From: JAAZNO01 sp964508025
Lineage (GTDB): Bacteria > Chloroflexota > Anaerolineae > B4-G1 > SLSP01
Reading direction: 5' to 3'
NCBI GenBank assembly: GCA_964508025.1
Contig: CAZDSF010000120.1
Span: forward strand, 1 to 8,443
Length of the DNA: 8,443 bases
The notes under the pieces: generated by a model
Database searches by the model: none
The model's input: only the letters and a program-made list of their open reading frames with translations
Told to the model about the DNA's origin: nothing
Shown: one piece after another, positions 1 to 6,174 of the stretch
Numbering within the stretch: position 1 is the first letter of the stretch
Layout of the letters: the number at the start of each line of letters is the position of its first letter
Made by a program: the position numbers and the translations under genes

Positions 1-2426
1 CCCTGAAGCAGATCATCGCGTTCTGGAATCACTGTGACTTCAAACTCCGGCTTGCGATAAGCCGCCAGCGTCAGCGGCAGGTCCCAGGTCCACGGCCCGT
101 AGGGGCCAGGCGCCGCGCCCGGCAACGTCGCCTGTACCGTGTAAGCGCCCAAGCGGGCCTGAGAAGACAGCGGCAGCGCCGCCATGAAAGATCCCAGATC
201 GGAAAGCTGCGCGGTGGTGGTGAGCACTACCTGCCAATCGGCATCGCGGAGCGTCAATGCAACGCTGCGCTTGATGTCAGGCAGTGCGTAACGGACATCG
301 CGATCCTCTCGCAAAATGCCCCGCACCTGCACCGTTTGTCCAGGACGATAAATAGGGCGGTCGGAGTAAAGATACAACCGATAAGGGTTGAAATCCCAAT
401 AGTGCAGGGGCAAATCGAAATTCCACGGACTGGCGCCATGATCCCAGGAACTCATCGTCACGCCGAAGCCGGGAGCACCGGGACGCCCCACGATGGCCGT
501 AATCTGCGACCACAAATCGTTCAAGGGGTTGATCCGAATGCGCGCGATGCCATCGGCATCGGTGACGCCTGCGCCTAACAAGATGGCGCTGTCATCGAGC
601 AGCCGCACCTCCACCGTCGAAAGCGGCTCTCCGGTGCGCAGATCCGTCACCCAGACCAGCGCTTCATCGGCAGAAAGTTTCAACGTGAGGTGCCGGTCAA
701 CCACGGCAAAGCGCAAATCGGTGCGCCAGACGCTATTGGACGCAACTTGCCAGCTCAGGCGATAGAAACCGGTGGCAAGCGGCGCATTACGCGCGGTGAG
801 CGCAACCGGCGCCACGGCTACAACATTGGGATCGTTGCGATAGGTCTCCGACCAGGTGCGCTGCACTGCCTCATCGTAGGCGCCGGAGACAAAACCGCGC
901 TCGGACACCGTCGCCAGCCGGAAATCCGCTCTGGCAGTGTTGCGGACGAGGAAATAAAGCATCGGCTGAAGCGTAGCATCCAGCGTGAGCGTGTCGAGCG
1001 CCGTGGCCGGCGCAAAGAACGGCGTCTCATCGCCCGTGGTGAAACACGAGGTCAATCCTGTAGTCGTGGCATTCCCATAACGATCCAGTACGCCGGGCCG
1101 CACCTGGACGCAGTAGCGGGTGCGGGGCGCTTTCTGCCAGGAGAGGTGCAGTACGCTCCCATCCCACCAGGTGTAACGGTCAGCGGCGGCCACGGTAGGC
1201 GTGATCACGAGTTGCGGCAGGATGGTGGATTCACTGATGGCGCCGCGAAAGGCGATACGCACTGATTCGTACAGCTCCACGTTGCGTGCGCCATCTCCTG
1301 GCGCGATTGTAGTCACGGCGGGATAGGGTTGGGTGGTGAAGTTCCACTGCCAGGGCGTCTCAAGGGGCGCCCCGGTAAGCGATTGGGCTTGCGCGCTCAC
1401 TTGCACATTGTAGCGCATACCGAGCGTCAGTTGATGGGTAGGGGTGAAAACCAGGCGCGCGCCGCCGTCTTCCCAGGTGAGCGTACCGGCGACCGGCTCG
1501 CCATCAGCGGCGATGAGGGAGAAAGCGCTGCCTGTGGCGACAGGATCCATCGGTGTGTTGAAATCCACATGCACCGCGCTCTCCAACGGTTGATCGAGAC
1601 TCGCCTCAGGTGGAAACACACTGAGCACACGCGGCGTCGCTGTCGTGAAAGCCCAGGTCAGCCCTTCAGCCAGAACTGCCCCATCTACGCTGGTTACACC
1701 TGCATCCAGGCTGATTTCATAGCGCCGCCCGGCATCCCAATCCGGCAATGGATCGAAACGGTAGATGGAAGTGTTGACCCAGGTACCATTGCCGCTCACC
1801 CGCGGCACAATCGTCAATGGCAACGCCGGACAGGCGCTCGTTGCGCCGGCTGCCAGCCCGGTGCAGTTCACGGGAACCAGCGGCCGGTTGAAGGTGATGA
1901 GCAACGGCGTATCGCCGCGCAAATCTGCCGCCTCATGCGCCGGGCTAAAGTCAGCCACTTGAAGCGGGCCAAGCGTGGAGAAGGCGAAAGTCAACGGCTG
2001 GCTCAGAGCTGCACCCTCAGTCGAAAGCGCGGTTACATCCAACGCCACACGATAGCGCGTTTCCGCAGCAAGCGCCTTGGGGCGAAACTGCAAGGTGCGC
2101 TCATCCTGCCAGGTGAGTTCGCCGACCACTTCGGGCGTCACCCGCAAGGCAGATTCGACTGTGGCGCGATCCATCGCACGGTCGAAGCGCACCTCGATGA
2201 GCGCAGCATCAGGGGCCACTTCCTGTCCGGGCAACGGACGAAAAGCCACAACTGCGGGCGGCGTTTCTGGAACCACAATGGTCTGCGCAGGAACAGCCGT
2301 CGCAGTGGATGTTGCACCCGTCGGCGGCGCGGGAACCGCCAGCGGCAAGCTGCTACAAGCGCCCGCCACAGTCGCTACGATCAACATCAGTGAGAGCAGC
2401 CGAGCGCGAAGAGCGAAACGCACCAT
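1..2426 (-). CDS. Alpha-2-macroglobulin family lipoprotein, N-terminal half (cut by left edge)
   Basis: An open frame of 808 codons runs from ATG at 2426 off the left edge with no stop. The first 24 residues form a lipoprotein signal peptide: Arg-rich start, hydrophobic core, lipobox-like AGAC with Cys24. A Thr/Pro/Ala-rich linker follows (about 30-52). Four Big_5 (SbsA-type Ig-like) domains come next, roughly 53-152, 154-261, 263-363 and 366-464, each ending in FSTL or FTT. After a beta-rich region, the macroglobulin MG2 signature SDRPIYRPGQTV lies at 688-699, and YRKPEFEV lies near the window edge. In this family such proteins are thought to trap attacking proteases through a bait region and often a thioester (CxEQ). 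Those parts, usually in the second half of a 1500-1900-residue protein, lie outside the window, so an active thioester cannot be judged. The start is fixed by AGGAGGTG at 2431-2438. The protein is probably anchored on the outer face of the membrane. Confidence 0.9.
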   Translation of the reverse strand, partial: MVRFALRARLLSLMLIVATVAGACSSLPLAVPAPPTGATSTATAVPAQTIVVPETPPAVVAFRPLPGQEVAPDAALIEVRFDRAMDRATVESALRVTPEVVGELTWQDERTLQFRPKALAAETRYRVALDVTALSTEGAALSQPLTFAFSTLGPLQVADFSPAHEAADLRGDTPLLITFNRPLVPVNCTGLAAGATSACPALPLTIVPRVSGNGTWVNTSIYRFDPLPDWDAGRRYEISLDAGVTSVDGAVLAEGLTWAFTTATPRVLSVFPPEASLDQPLESAVHVDFNTPMDPVATGSAFSLIAADGEPVAGTLTWEDGGARLVFTPTHQLTLGMRYNVQVSAQAQSLTGAPLETPWQWNFTTQPYPAVTTIAPGDGARNVELYESVRIAFRGAISESTILPQLVITPTVAAADRYTWWDGSVLHLSWQKAPRTRYCVQVRPGVLDRYGNATTTGLTSCFTTGDETPFFAPATALDTLTLDATLQPMLYFLVRNTARADFRLATVSERGFVSGAYDEAVQRTWSETYRNDPNVVAVAPVALTARNAPLATGFYRLSWQVASNSVWRTDLRFAVVDRHLTLKLSADEALVWVTDLRTGEPLSTVEVRLLDDSAILLGAGVTDADGIARIRINPLNDLWSQITAIVGRPGAPGFGVTMSSWDHGASPWNFDLPLHYWDFNPYRLYLYSDRPIYRPGQTVQVRGILREDRDVRYALPDIKRSVALTLRDADWQVVLTTTAQLSDLGSFMAALPLSSQARLGAYTVQATLPGAAPGPYGPWTWDLPLTLAAYRKPEFEVTVIPERDDLLQ

Positions 2427-2430
2427 CAAC

Positions 2431-2438
2431 CACCTCCT
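2431..2438 (-). promoter_or_regulatory. Shine-Dalgarno site of the macroglobulin gene
   Basis: On the minus strand it reads AGGAGGTG, a near-perfect match to the 16S rRNA tail. The AGGAGG core ends 6 nt before the ATG at 2426. It fixes the start directly ahead of the signal peptide and suggests strong translation. Confidence 0.75.
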
Positions 2439-2446
2439 ATCAGGGC

Positions 2447-2486
2447 GGGATTTTTGCAACCGTGTGGGGACAATCACAAAAATCCC
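2447..2486 (-). repeat. Perfect 10-bp inverted repeat in the macroglobulin leader
   Basis: GGGATTTTTG at 2447-2456 is the exact reverse complement of CAAAAATCCC at 2477-2486, with a 20-nt spacer. The arms are 30 bp apart centre to centre, about three helical turns. The repeat lies between the candidate promoter and the ribosome binding site, so it could be a DNA operator or an RNA stem-loop in the leader. There is no U-tract after it on the minus strand, so a simple terminator is unlikely. Confidence 0.6.
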
Positions 2487-2502
2487 TTCGTCGCTACAGC
2501 TA

Positions 2503-2531
2503 ATCATAACACAAGCCATGAAGGAAAGCAA
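2503..2531 (-). promoter_or_regulatory. Candidate sigma-70-type promoter of the macroglobulin gene
   Basis: On the minus strand a -10-like TATGAT (2503-2508) sits 17 nt downstream of TTGCTT (2526-2531), which matches three of six bases of a -35 box. This would give a leader of about 70 nt containing the inverted repeat. The -35 element coincides with the T-rich tail of the upstream gene's terminator. The -10 and spacing are good and the -35 is weak. Confidence 0.4.
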
Positions 2532-2557
2532 ACGAGGCGCAGCTAACTGCGCCTCGT
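2521..2557 (-). terminator. Intrinsic terminator of the toast-rack-like lipoprotein gene
   Basis: An 11-bp perfect stem (2532-2542 with 2547-2557, GC-rich) closes a 4-nt loop. Read on the minus strand it is followed by TTGCTTTCCTT (2531-2521), an imperfect T-tract. It lies 16 bp past the stop codon at 2574 and separates this transcript from the macroglobulin gene downstream, making them probably independent units. Confidence 0.75.
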
Positions 2558-2573
2558 CCATCGCACGTAGGCA

Positions 2574-3383
2574 TCAATCTTCAGCGATCAAGGTCACCTG
2601 TCCGATACCGGCTTGCATGTTGACGTACACCGTCACCGGGGATGTGCCATAGAGAGCGTTGACATAATCATTCCCATCGCGCCGTAGACCGCGCGTATTG
2701 ATGCCCCCCAGGCCTCGATCCACCCGCACCCGCACGCCCACATTCTCCGGCAGCCGCAGCGTGGTCTCACCGACGCCACCGCGAATGTTCACATCCACAT
2801 CCTTCTGCCACTCACCGCGCAAATCCAGATTGAGCTTGCCGGCGCCCATGTCCATATCCAACCGTTCGAGCGAGCGATTGCCGTTGAGATCTACCGCCAT
2901 ATCCCCCGCACCGAGCTTGAGATCCACCGTGCGCACTTTCAAGCTGCCCAAATCCAACGTGCCGGTGCCCGCCCCCAGTTCAGCCCGGAACAACAGCGGT
3001 ACCGCATCATTGAACGCCAGCTTCCATTCATACCGGACACTCTCATTGAAAGGCAAATTCCGCGAAGACGGCTGGGCTATCGTCAGGCGTCCGTTATGAT
3101 ACTCGACGTTCGGCGCCCACTCAGCGATATTGTAGGCAAACTCGGCTTCGAGCAGCTCCTCTGCGCCCCCATCAATATCTAGCTCGCCGGCGCCCATGGT
3201 GATCACCACACGCAACGGATTGCCATCGCCCAAATCATCTACGCGGGCCAACTCCACGACACGAGACTCACGCTGCAACTCGCCCACTTTCGCACGCTCC
3301 ACACCGACGTTCACATTCACCGACATGCAAGCCACAGAAAACAGTAACAACGCCACAACGATCCCAATCACTGATTTTCTCAT
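2574..3383 (-). CDS. Toast-rack / LiaF-C-like solenoid lipoprotein
   Basis: Predicted 269-residue lipoprotein. Residues 1-19 are a signal peptide (MRKS, hydrophobic stretch, lipobox-like SVAC, Cys19). The body has little helix and carries a recurring Gly-x-Gly turn: GAG at 64, 137, 158 and 180, GVG at 203, GLG at 224, and AGIG near 258. From 137 to 224 the spacing is a steady 21-23 residues, each followed by alternating hydrophobic residues such as LDL or LNLDL. This is the pattern of a parallel beta solenoid, as in the toast-rack, DUF4097 and LiaF C-terminal families. Those proteins are linked to envelope-stress sensing or adhesion, but the role here is not known. ATG 3383 is preferred over an upstream GTG at 3410, because GGGGAGGT sits 5 nt before it and the signal peptide begins there. 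The macroglobulin gene follows on the same strand behind a terminator. Confidence 0.8.
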   Translation of the reverse strand: MRKSVIGIVVALLLFSVACMSVNVNVGVERAKVGELQRESRVVELARVDDLGDGNPLRVVITMGAGELDIDGGAEELLEAEFAYNIAEWAPNVEYHNGRLTIAQPSSRNLPFNESVRYEWKLAFNDAVPLLFRAELGAGTGTLDLGSLKVRTVDLKLGAGDMAVDLNGNRSLERLDMDMGAGKLNLDLRGEWQKDVDVNIRGGVGETTLRLPENVGVRVRVDRGLGGINTRGLRRDGNDYVNALYGTSPVTVYVNMQAGIGQVTLIAED

Positions 3384-3388
3384 CTCGA

Positions 3389-3396
3389 ACCTCCCC
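3389..3396 (-). promoter_or_regulatory. Shine-Dalgarno site deciding the lipoprotein start
   Basis: On the minus strand it reads GGGGAGGT, ending 5 nt before ATG 3383. It lies inside the frame that would be read from the alternative GTG at 3410, which argues for the shorter protein that starts at its signal peptide. Confidence 0.7.
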
Positions 3397-3416
3397 AAAT
3401 CTCGAAGCACTCATGC

Positions 3417-3422
3417 ATAATA
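3417..3422 (-). promoter_or_regulatory. Candidate -10 box for the toast-rack-like gene
   Basis: On the minus strand TATTAT matches five of six bases of the -10 consensus, about 34 nt before the start codon. No good -35 box stands 16-18 nt upstream, so this is only a candidate. The sequence TCTCGAA occurs twice between here and the gene (3383-3389 and 3400-3406, 17 bp apart) and may be incidental. Confidence 0.3.
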
Positions 3423-3474
3423 CGGGCGCAGAAATAAAAGGTTGCACACCTCAAACCCATACCACCAGACGCTA

Positions 3475-3498
3475 TCCTGTGATACAATACCGACAGGA
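3475..3498 (+). promoter_or_regulatory. Candidate ansA promoter inside a small inverted repeat
   Basis: An extended -10 element, TGA followed by TACAAT, lies at 3480-3488. The -10 hexamer is flanked by a perfect 6-bp inverted repeat, TCCTGT (3475-3480) and ACAGGA (3493-3498), and the right arm overlaps the ribosome binding site AGGAGA (3495-3500). No convincing -35 is present. A start point near 3495 would leave a leader of only about 12 nt. The repeat could be an operator or could mask the ribosome binding site in a longer transcript. Confidence 0.35.
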
Positions 3499-3506
3499 GA
3501 CACACC

Positions 3507-4526
3507 ATGAAAAAACGGATCTACATCGCCTATACTGGCGGCACGATTGGAATGCGCCCCACAGCCAACGGGTACGCGCCCGCGCCCGGCTTCCTGGAGG
3601 CACAACTCGCAGCAATGCCAGAATTGCGGTCGGAGCTCATGCCAGAATACGACATCCACGAGTATACCCCGCTCCTGGATTCCTCCAACATCACGCCCAC
3701 CGAGTGGATGACCATCGCGCAAGACCTGGCTGCCCACTATGAGGATTACGACGGCTTCATCGTGCTGCACGGCACGGATACGATGGCGTACACGGCATCG
3801 GCGCTGGCGTTCATGTTGCAAGGACTGCGCAAGCCCGTCATCTTCACCGGTTCGCAGATTCCGCTCTGCGAGGTGCGCAACGACGCGCGCGAGAATCTCA
3901 TCACCGTGCTGCTGCTCGCGGCACGTTACGCCATCCCCGAAGTGTGTCTCTACTTCGGCGACGCGCTGCTGCGCGGTTGCCGCGCCGTCAAAGTCAACGC
4001 CGAAGGCTTCGACGCTTTCACCTCGCCGAATTACCCGCCGTTGGGCGCCGTGGGCATCGAAATCGCCATCAACTGGAAGGCGGTGCGCCCCACCCCCACC
4101 ATGCCGGACACGCTGGAAGTGCGCCCCATCCGCCCGGCGCGCATCGGCGCGCTGCGTCTGTTCCCCGGCATGTCGGCGGAATACTTCCGCGCGGTGCTCG
4201 AAGCGCCCCTGCAAGGGTTGGTGCTCGAAGCCTACGGCGTGGGCAACGGCCCCACCGATGATGTCGCCTTCATGGAATCACTACGCGAAGCGACGCGGCG
4301 CGGCATGGTCATTGTGGATTGCACCCAGTGTCTCAAGGGCAGTGTGAATCTGCACGGCTACGCCACCGGCTCAGCGTTGGCGGAAGCAGGCGTGCTCAGC
4401 GGCTACGATATGACAACAGAGGCAGCGCTCGCCAAGCTCTTCTATCTCTTCAGCCAGGACTATCCGCTGCCCACCCTCCGCCGGTTGGTGCAGACCGATC
4501 TGCGGGGAGAACTCACCTCTGGATAG
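3507..4526 (+). CDS. ansA: Type I (cytoplasmic) L-asparaginase
   Basis: Hydrolyses L-asparagine to L-aspartate and ammonia in the cytoplasm. The 339 residues match the AnsA family along their whole length; Escherichia coli AnsA has 338. The first catalytic Thr is Thr13 in TGGTIG (10-15). The second centre is Thr90-Asp91 in LHGTDTMAY (87-95), with the supporting Lys162 in RAVKVNAEGFDAF. Further family signatures are HEYTPLLDSSNITP near 51-64, FTGSQIPL at 113-120, YGVGN, and the terminal LRGELTSG. No signal peptide is present, which separates it from the periplasmic type II enzyme. The start is supported by AGGAGA 6 nt upstream. It is the only plus-strand gene, divergent from the solenoid lipoprotein and convergent with the hydrolase, so it is probably transcribed alone. 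All catalytic residues are intact. An archaeal-type GatD function is unlikely given the length and lack of a fused domain. Confidence 0.96.
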   Translation: MKKRIYIAYTGGTIGMRPTANGYAPAPGFLEAQLAAMPELRSELMPEYDIHEYTPLLDSSNITPTEWMTIAQDLAAHYEDYDGFIVLHGTDTMAYTASALAFMLQGLRKPVIFTGSQIPLCEVRNDARENLITVLLLAARYAIPEVCLYFGDALLRGCRAVKVNAEGFDAFTSPNYPPLGAVGIEIAINWKAVRPTPTMPDTLEVRPIRPARIGALRLFPGMSAEYFRAVLEAPLQGLVLEAYGVGNGPTDDVAFMESLREATRRGMVIVDCTQCLKGSVNLHGYATGSALAEAGVLSGYDMTTEAALAKLFYLFSQDYPLPTLRRLVQTDLRGELTSG

Positions 4527-4529
4527 TTG

Positions 4530-4577
4530 TGAGCAGTGAGCAGTGCGGCGTTTGCGGGTGGCAAACTGCGCTCTGCT
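4530..4577. repeat. Imperfect hairpin with tandem GTGAGCA between convergent genes
   Basis: A 17-bp stem with three mismatches pairs 4539-4555 with 4561-4577 around the 5-nt loop GGGTG; the inner six pairs (GTTTGC/GCAAAC) are perfect. The left arm overlaps two tandem copies of GTGAGCA (4530-4543). It sits between the stops of ansA (4526) and the hydrolase (4584), so it may serve as a two-way terminator. Neither side has a T-tract, so it could instead be a dispersed palindromic repeat. Confidence 0.5.
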
Positions 4578-4583
4578 GCCCGT

Positions 4584-5654
4584 TCATTTCAAATGGCGAT
4601 TGAAGAACGCGATGGTGCGTTCCATGAAGAGCGCATCACCTGCGCCCCGAAAAGTGTGCGGCAAGCCGCTGTACGTGAAGCATTCCACCGTCTTGCCCAA
4701 TTCCTGCAAGCGCGCGCACAAATCCAGCGACCATTCCAGCGGCACGGTCGCATCCGCGTCGCTGTGATGGATACTCACCGCCGCCTGGATGCGCTCCAGG
4801 TGGTAGAGCGGCGCAATGCGCGCCAGGTCTGCATCTGGCACGGCGAGTTCCTCGTCGCCGCGCGTCCCACCCGACCAATAGCGGATGCGTTCGTAGTTGA
4901 GGCGTTCATCCGCGCTCATCGAACCGTAAGTCACCGCCGCCTGAATGCTCGGATCTACCGTGATAACGCGAATCGCCGCACCGCCGCCCATGCTGTGCCC
5001 CCAGACACCCACGCGCGCGCCATCGGCCTGCGCCAGCAACCCCGGCTGCCCCGCCGCCTCGCGCACCAACGCCAGCAGATTCAGCGTATCCACGGCGATG
5101 CCCACGCGGAAAGGATCGGGGCCAGAATCCGAGGGCGGGAAGTTGCGCAGATTGGGGTGGATGGCAATGTAGCCCGCGCGCGCCAGCGCATCGGCGTAGC
5201 GGGTGGTATACGCGACCGTGGTGTAGATCTCCGGCGCGATGTAGCCGTGCAGCACCAACACCACCGGGAACGGCCCCTCGCCGCGCGGCACGTTGATGAA
5301 GCCGTAAATCGTCAAGCCATCACTGGGATAGGTGATGAGGCTCCGGGTGAACGCCGCCGTGACCGCAAGCGTCTCCTCGACGGTGATGGCGCCGCCGCCA
5401 TAAGCGCGCGCCGCCAGATCTGCGATGGTCAACCCGGCGTAGGGATCGGGCGTGGGCGTAGGAGAAGGCGTGGCAGTCGCCGTGGGCGCGGGCGTGGCGG
5501 TCGCGGTTGGCGTAGCGGTTGCTGTTGGAGTCGCCGTCGCCGTCACCGTGGGCGCAAGGGTCACAGTTGGTGTATTCACAGGCACAGATTCCGGCTGCGG
5601 CGCAACGCATCCCGCCATCAACCACAAAACTGCCAAGATCCACAACCCGCGCAT
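4584..5654 (-). CDS. Alpha/beta-hydrolase lipoprotein (dienelactone hydrolase / S9 peptidase-like)
   Basis: Predicted 356-residue secreted serine hydrolase. Residues 1-16 are a lipoprotein signal peptide with lipobox LMAGC (Cys16). A Thr/Pro/Ala linker (about 28-69) puts the enzyme away from the membrane. The hydrolase fold follows: strand and oxyanion region VVLVLHGY (131-138), nucleophile Ser221 in GHSMGG (219-224), probable acid Asp301 in DADATVP, and His333 in LPHTF. The whole triad is present. The fold resembles dienelactone hydrolase and the prolyl oligopeptidase catalytic domain. The substrate, ester or peptide, cannot be told. ATG 5654 is chosen because AGGAGGAG (5658-5665) precedes it and the signal peptide begins there; a longer start would overlap the upstream gene. 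It lies 10 bp after the YaeQ-like gene, and its ribosome binding site touches that gene's stop codon, so the two are probably co-transcribed and perhaps translationally coupled. Confidence 0.88.
   Translation of the reverse strand: MRGLWILAVLWLMAGCVAPQPESVPVNTPTVTLAPTVTATATPTATATPTATATPAPTATATPSPTPTPDPYAGLTIADLAARAYGGGAITVEETLAVTAAFTRSLITYPSDGLTIYGFINVPRGEGPFPVVLVLHGYIAPEIYTTVAYTTRYADALARAGYIAIHPNLRNFPPSDSGPDPFRVGIAVDTLNLLALVREAAGQPGLLAQADGARVGVWGHSMGGGAAIRVITVDPSIQAAVTYGSMSADERLNYERIRYWSGGTRGDEELAVPDADLARIAPLYHLERIQAAVSIHHSDADATVPLEWSLDLCARLQELGKTVECFTYSGLPHTFRGAGDALFMERTIAFFNRHLK
5451..5576 (-). repeat. Low-complexity tandem DNA encoding the Thr/Pro/Ala linker
   Basis: Within the hydrolase gene, degenerate 6-18-bp units encode repeats of the type TPTATA. 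Codon-level variation between copies suggests selection on the protein rather than recent slippage. Such linkers are common in surface proteins of Chloroflexota and may carry O-glycans; that is family knowledge and is not shown by the sequence. Confidence 0.7.
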
Positions 5655-5664
5655 AGTCTCCTCC

Positions 5665-6153
5665 TCACTGCCCGCCCATGCGACGCCATTCAAGATCCGC
5701 GAAATCCACCCGCAGCACCCCACCCGCAATGAAGCGCTCGGCGCTATCGGCTGGAAAGCGGAGCAAATCGAAAGGCGCCGCGCGCTCTATCCCGGACAGG
5801 GACTGCCGCACCAGCGCTTCCAGCGGCTCCAGGCGCGAATCCCATCGCGCCAGCGCGAAATGTGTGGTACGATAGCGTTTCGCCAGCGCGTGGAGCTTCG
5901 CCGGGCTGACATGCCCTGCCTCGCCCCAGAACAGCGGCTCGCCGCGCGCGCCCAACGCCGTCACATCCGGCTTATAGCGATCGCCTACGGCGATCTCGGT
6001 GCTCAGATCAGGATACGCCGGCAGATACAGCGCCCACAGCAAAGCCTTCAGCAGCACATGCTCCACGCTCTCGCTGGGCTTCTTCACGAAAACCGCCTGC
6101 TTCCCGTGCGCGCGGAACGTCCACTTGCGACGCAGCCAGAGCTCTTGCGTCAT
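5665..6153 (-). CDS. YaeQ-like protein, putative PD-(D/E)XK-fold
   Basis: Small 162-residue protein without signal peptide or membrane segment. The order of motifs recalls YaeQ, a PD-(D/E)XK nuclease-superfamily member. A short beta hairpin ends in KKPSESVEH (24-32), like the HPSET.ER of YaeQ. The helix LLKALLWAL follows, then YKPDV with Asp63, then a strand with Glu78 in LFWGEAG, and Lys86 in the next helix (SPAKLHAL). In YaeQ the corresponding strand reads WIEVG or WIELG, followed by a helix with lysine. Identity is inferred from memory of the family and no alignment was run. Nuclease activity is unproven even for the family. The gene lies 21 bp after the bipolar-protein gene and 10 bp before the hydrolase lipoprotein. 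The best ribosome site, AGGAGG at 6170-6175, is 16 nt from ATG 6153. An in-frame stop just upstream excludes an earlier start, so translation may depend on the preceding gene. Confidence 0.6.
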   Translation of the reverse strand: MTQELWLRRKWTFRAHGKQAVFVKKPSESVEHVLLKALLWALYLPAYPDLSTEIAVGDRYKPDVTALGARGEPLFWGEAGHVSPAKLHALAKRYRTTHFALARWDSRLEPLEALVRQSLSGIERAAPFDLLRFPADSAERFIAGGVLRVDFADLEWRRMGGQ

Positions 6154-6174
6154 CTTCCAGACTCAAACGCCTCC

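Noticed and set aside
690..1265. 191-codon plus-strand open frame
   Set aside because: Opposite well-supported macroglobulin coding sequence; low-complexity Arg/Gly-rich product and no ribosome site.
1329..2393. 354-codon plus-strand open frame opposite the macroglobulin gene
   Set aside because: Its product is rich in Arg, His, Gly and Gln with no domain pattern, whereas the minus strand gives continuous Big_5 repeats. It is an antisense shadow.
3411..4214. 267-codon minus-strand open frame
   Set aside because: Complementary to asparaginase, whose catalytic motifs are all intact on the plus strand; the product has no recognisable features.
5451..5576. CRISPR-like or minisatellite array
   Set aside because: Units are short, degenerate and in frame within a coding linker; no spacers are present.
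5655..5729. Upstream TTG start for the hydrolase
   Set aside because: It would overlap the YaeQ-like gene by 65 bases and bury the signal peptide; ATG 5654 has an ideal ribosome site.
4536..5732. 398-codon plus-strand open frame
   Set aside because: Opposite the alpha/beta-hydrolase with its complete triad; Arg/His-rich product typical of antisense GC-rich frames.
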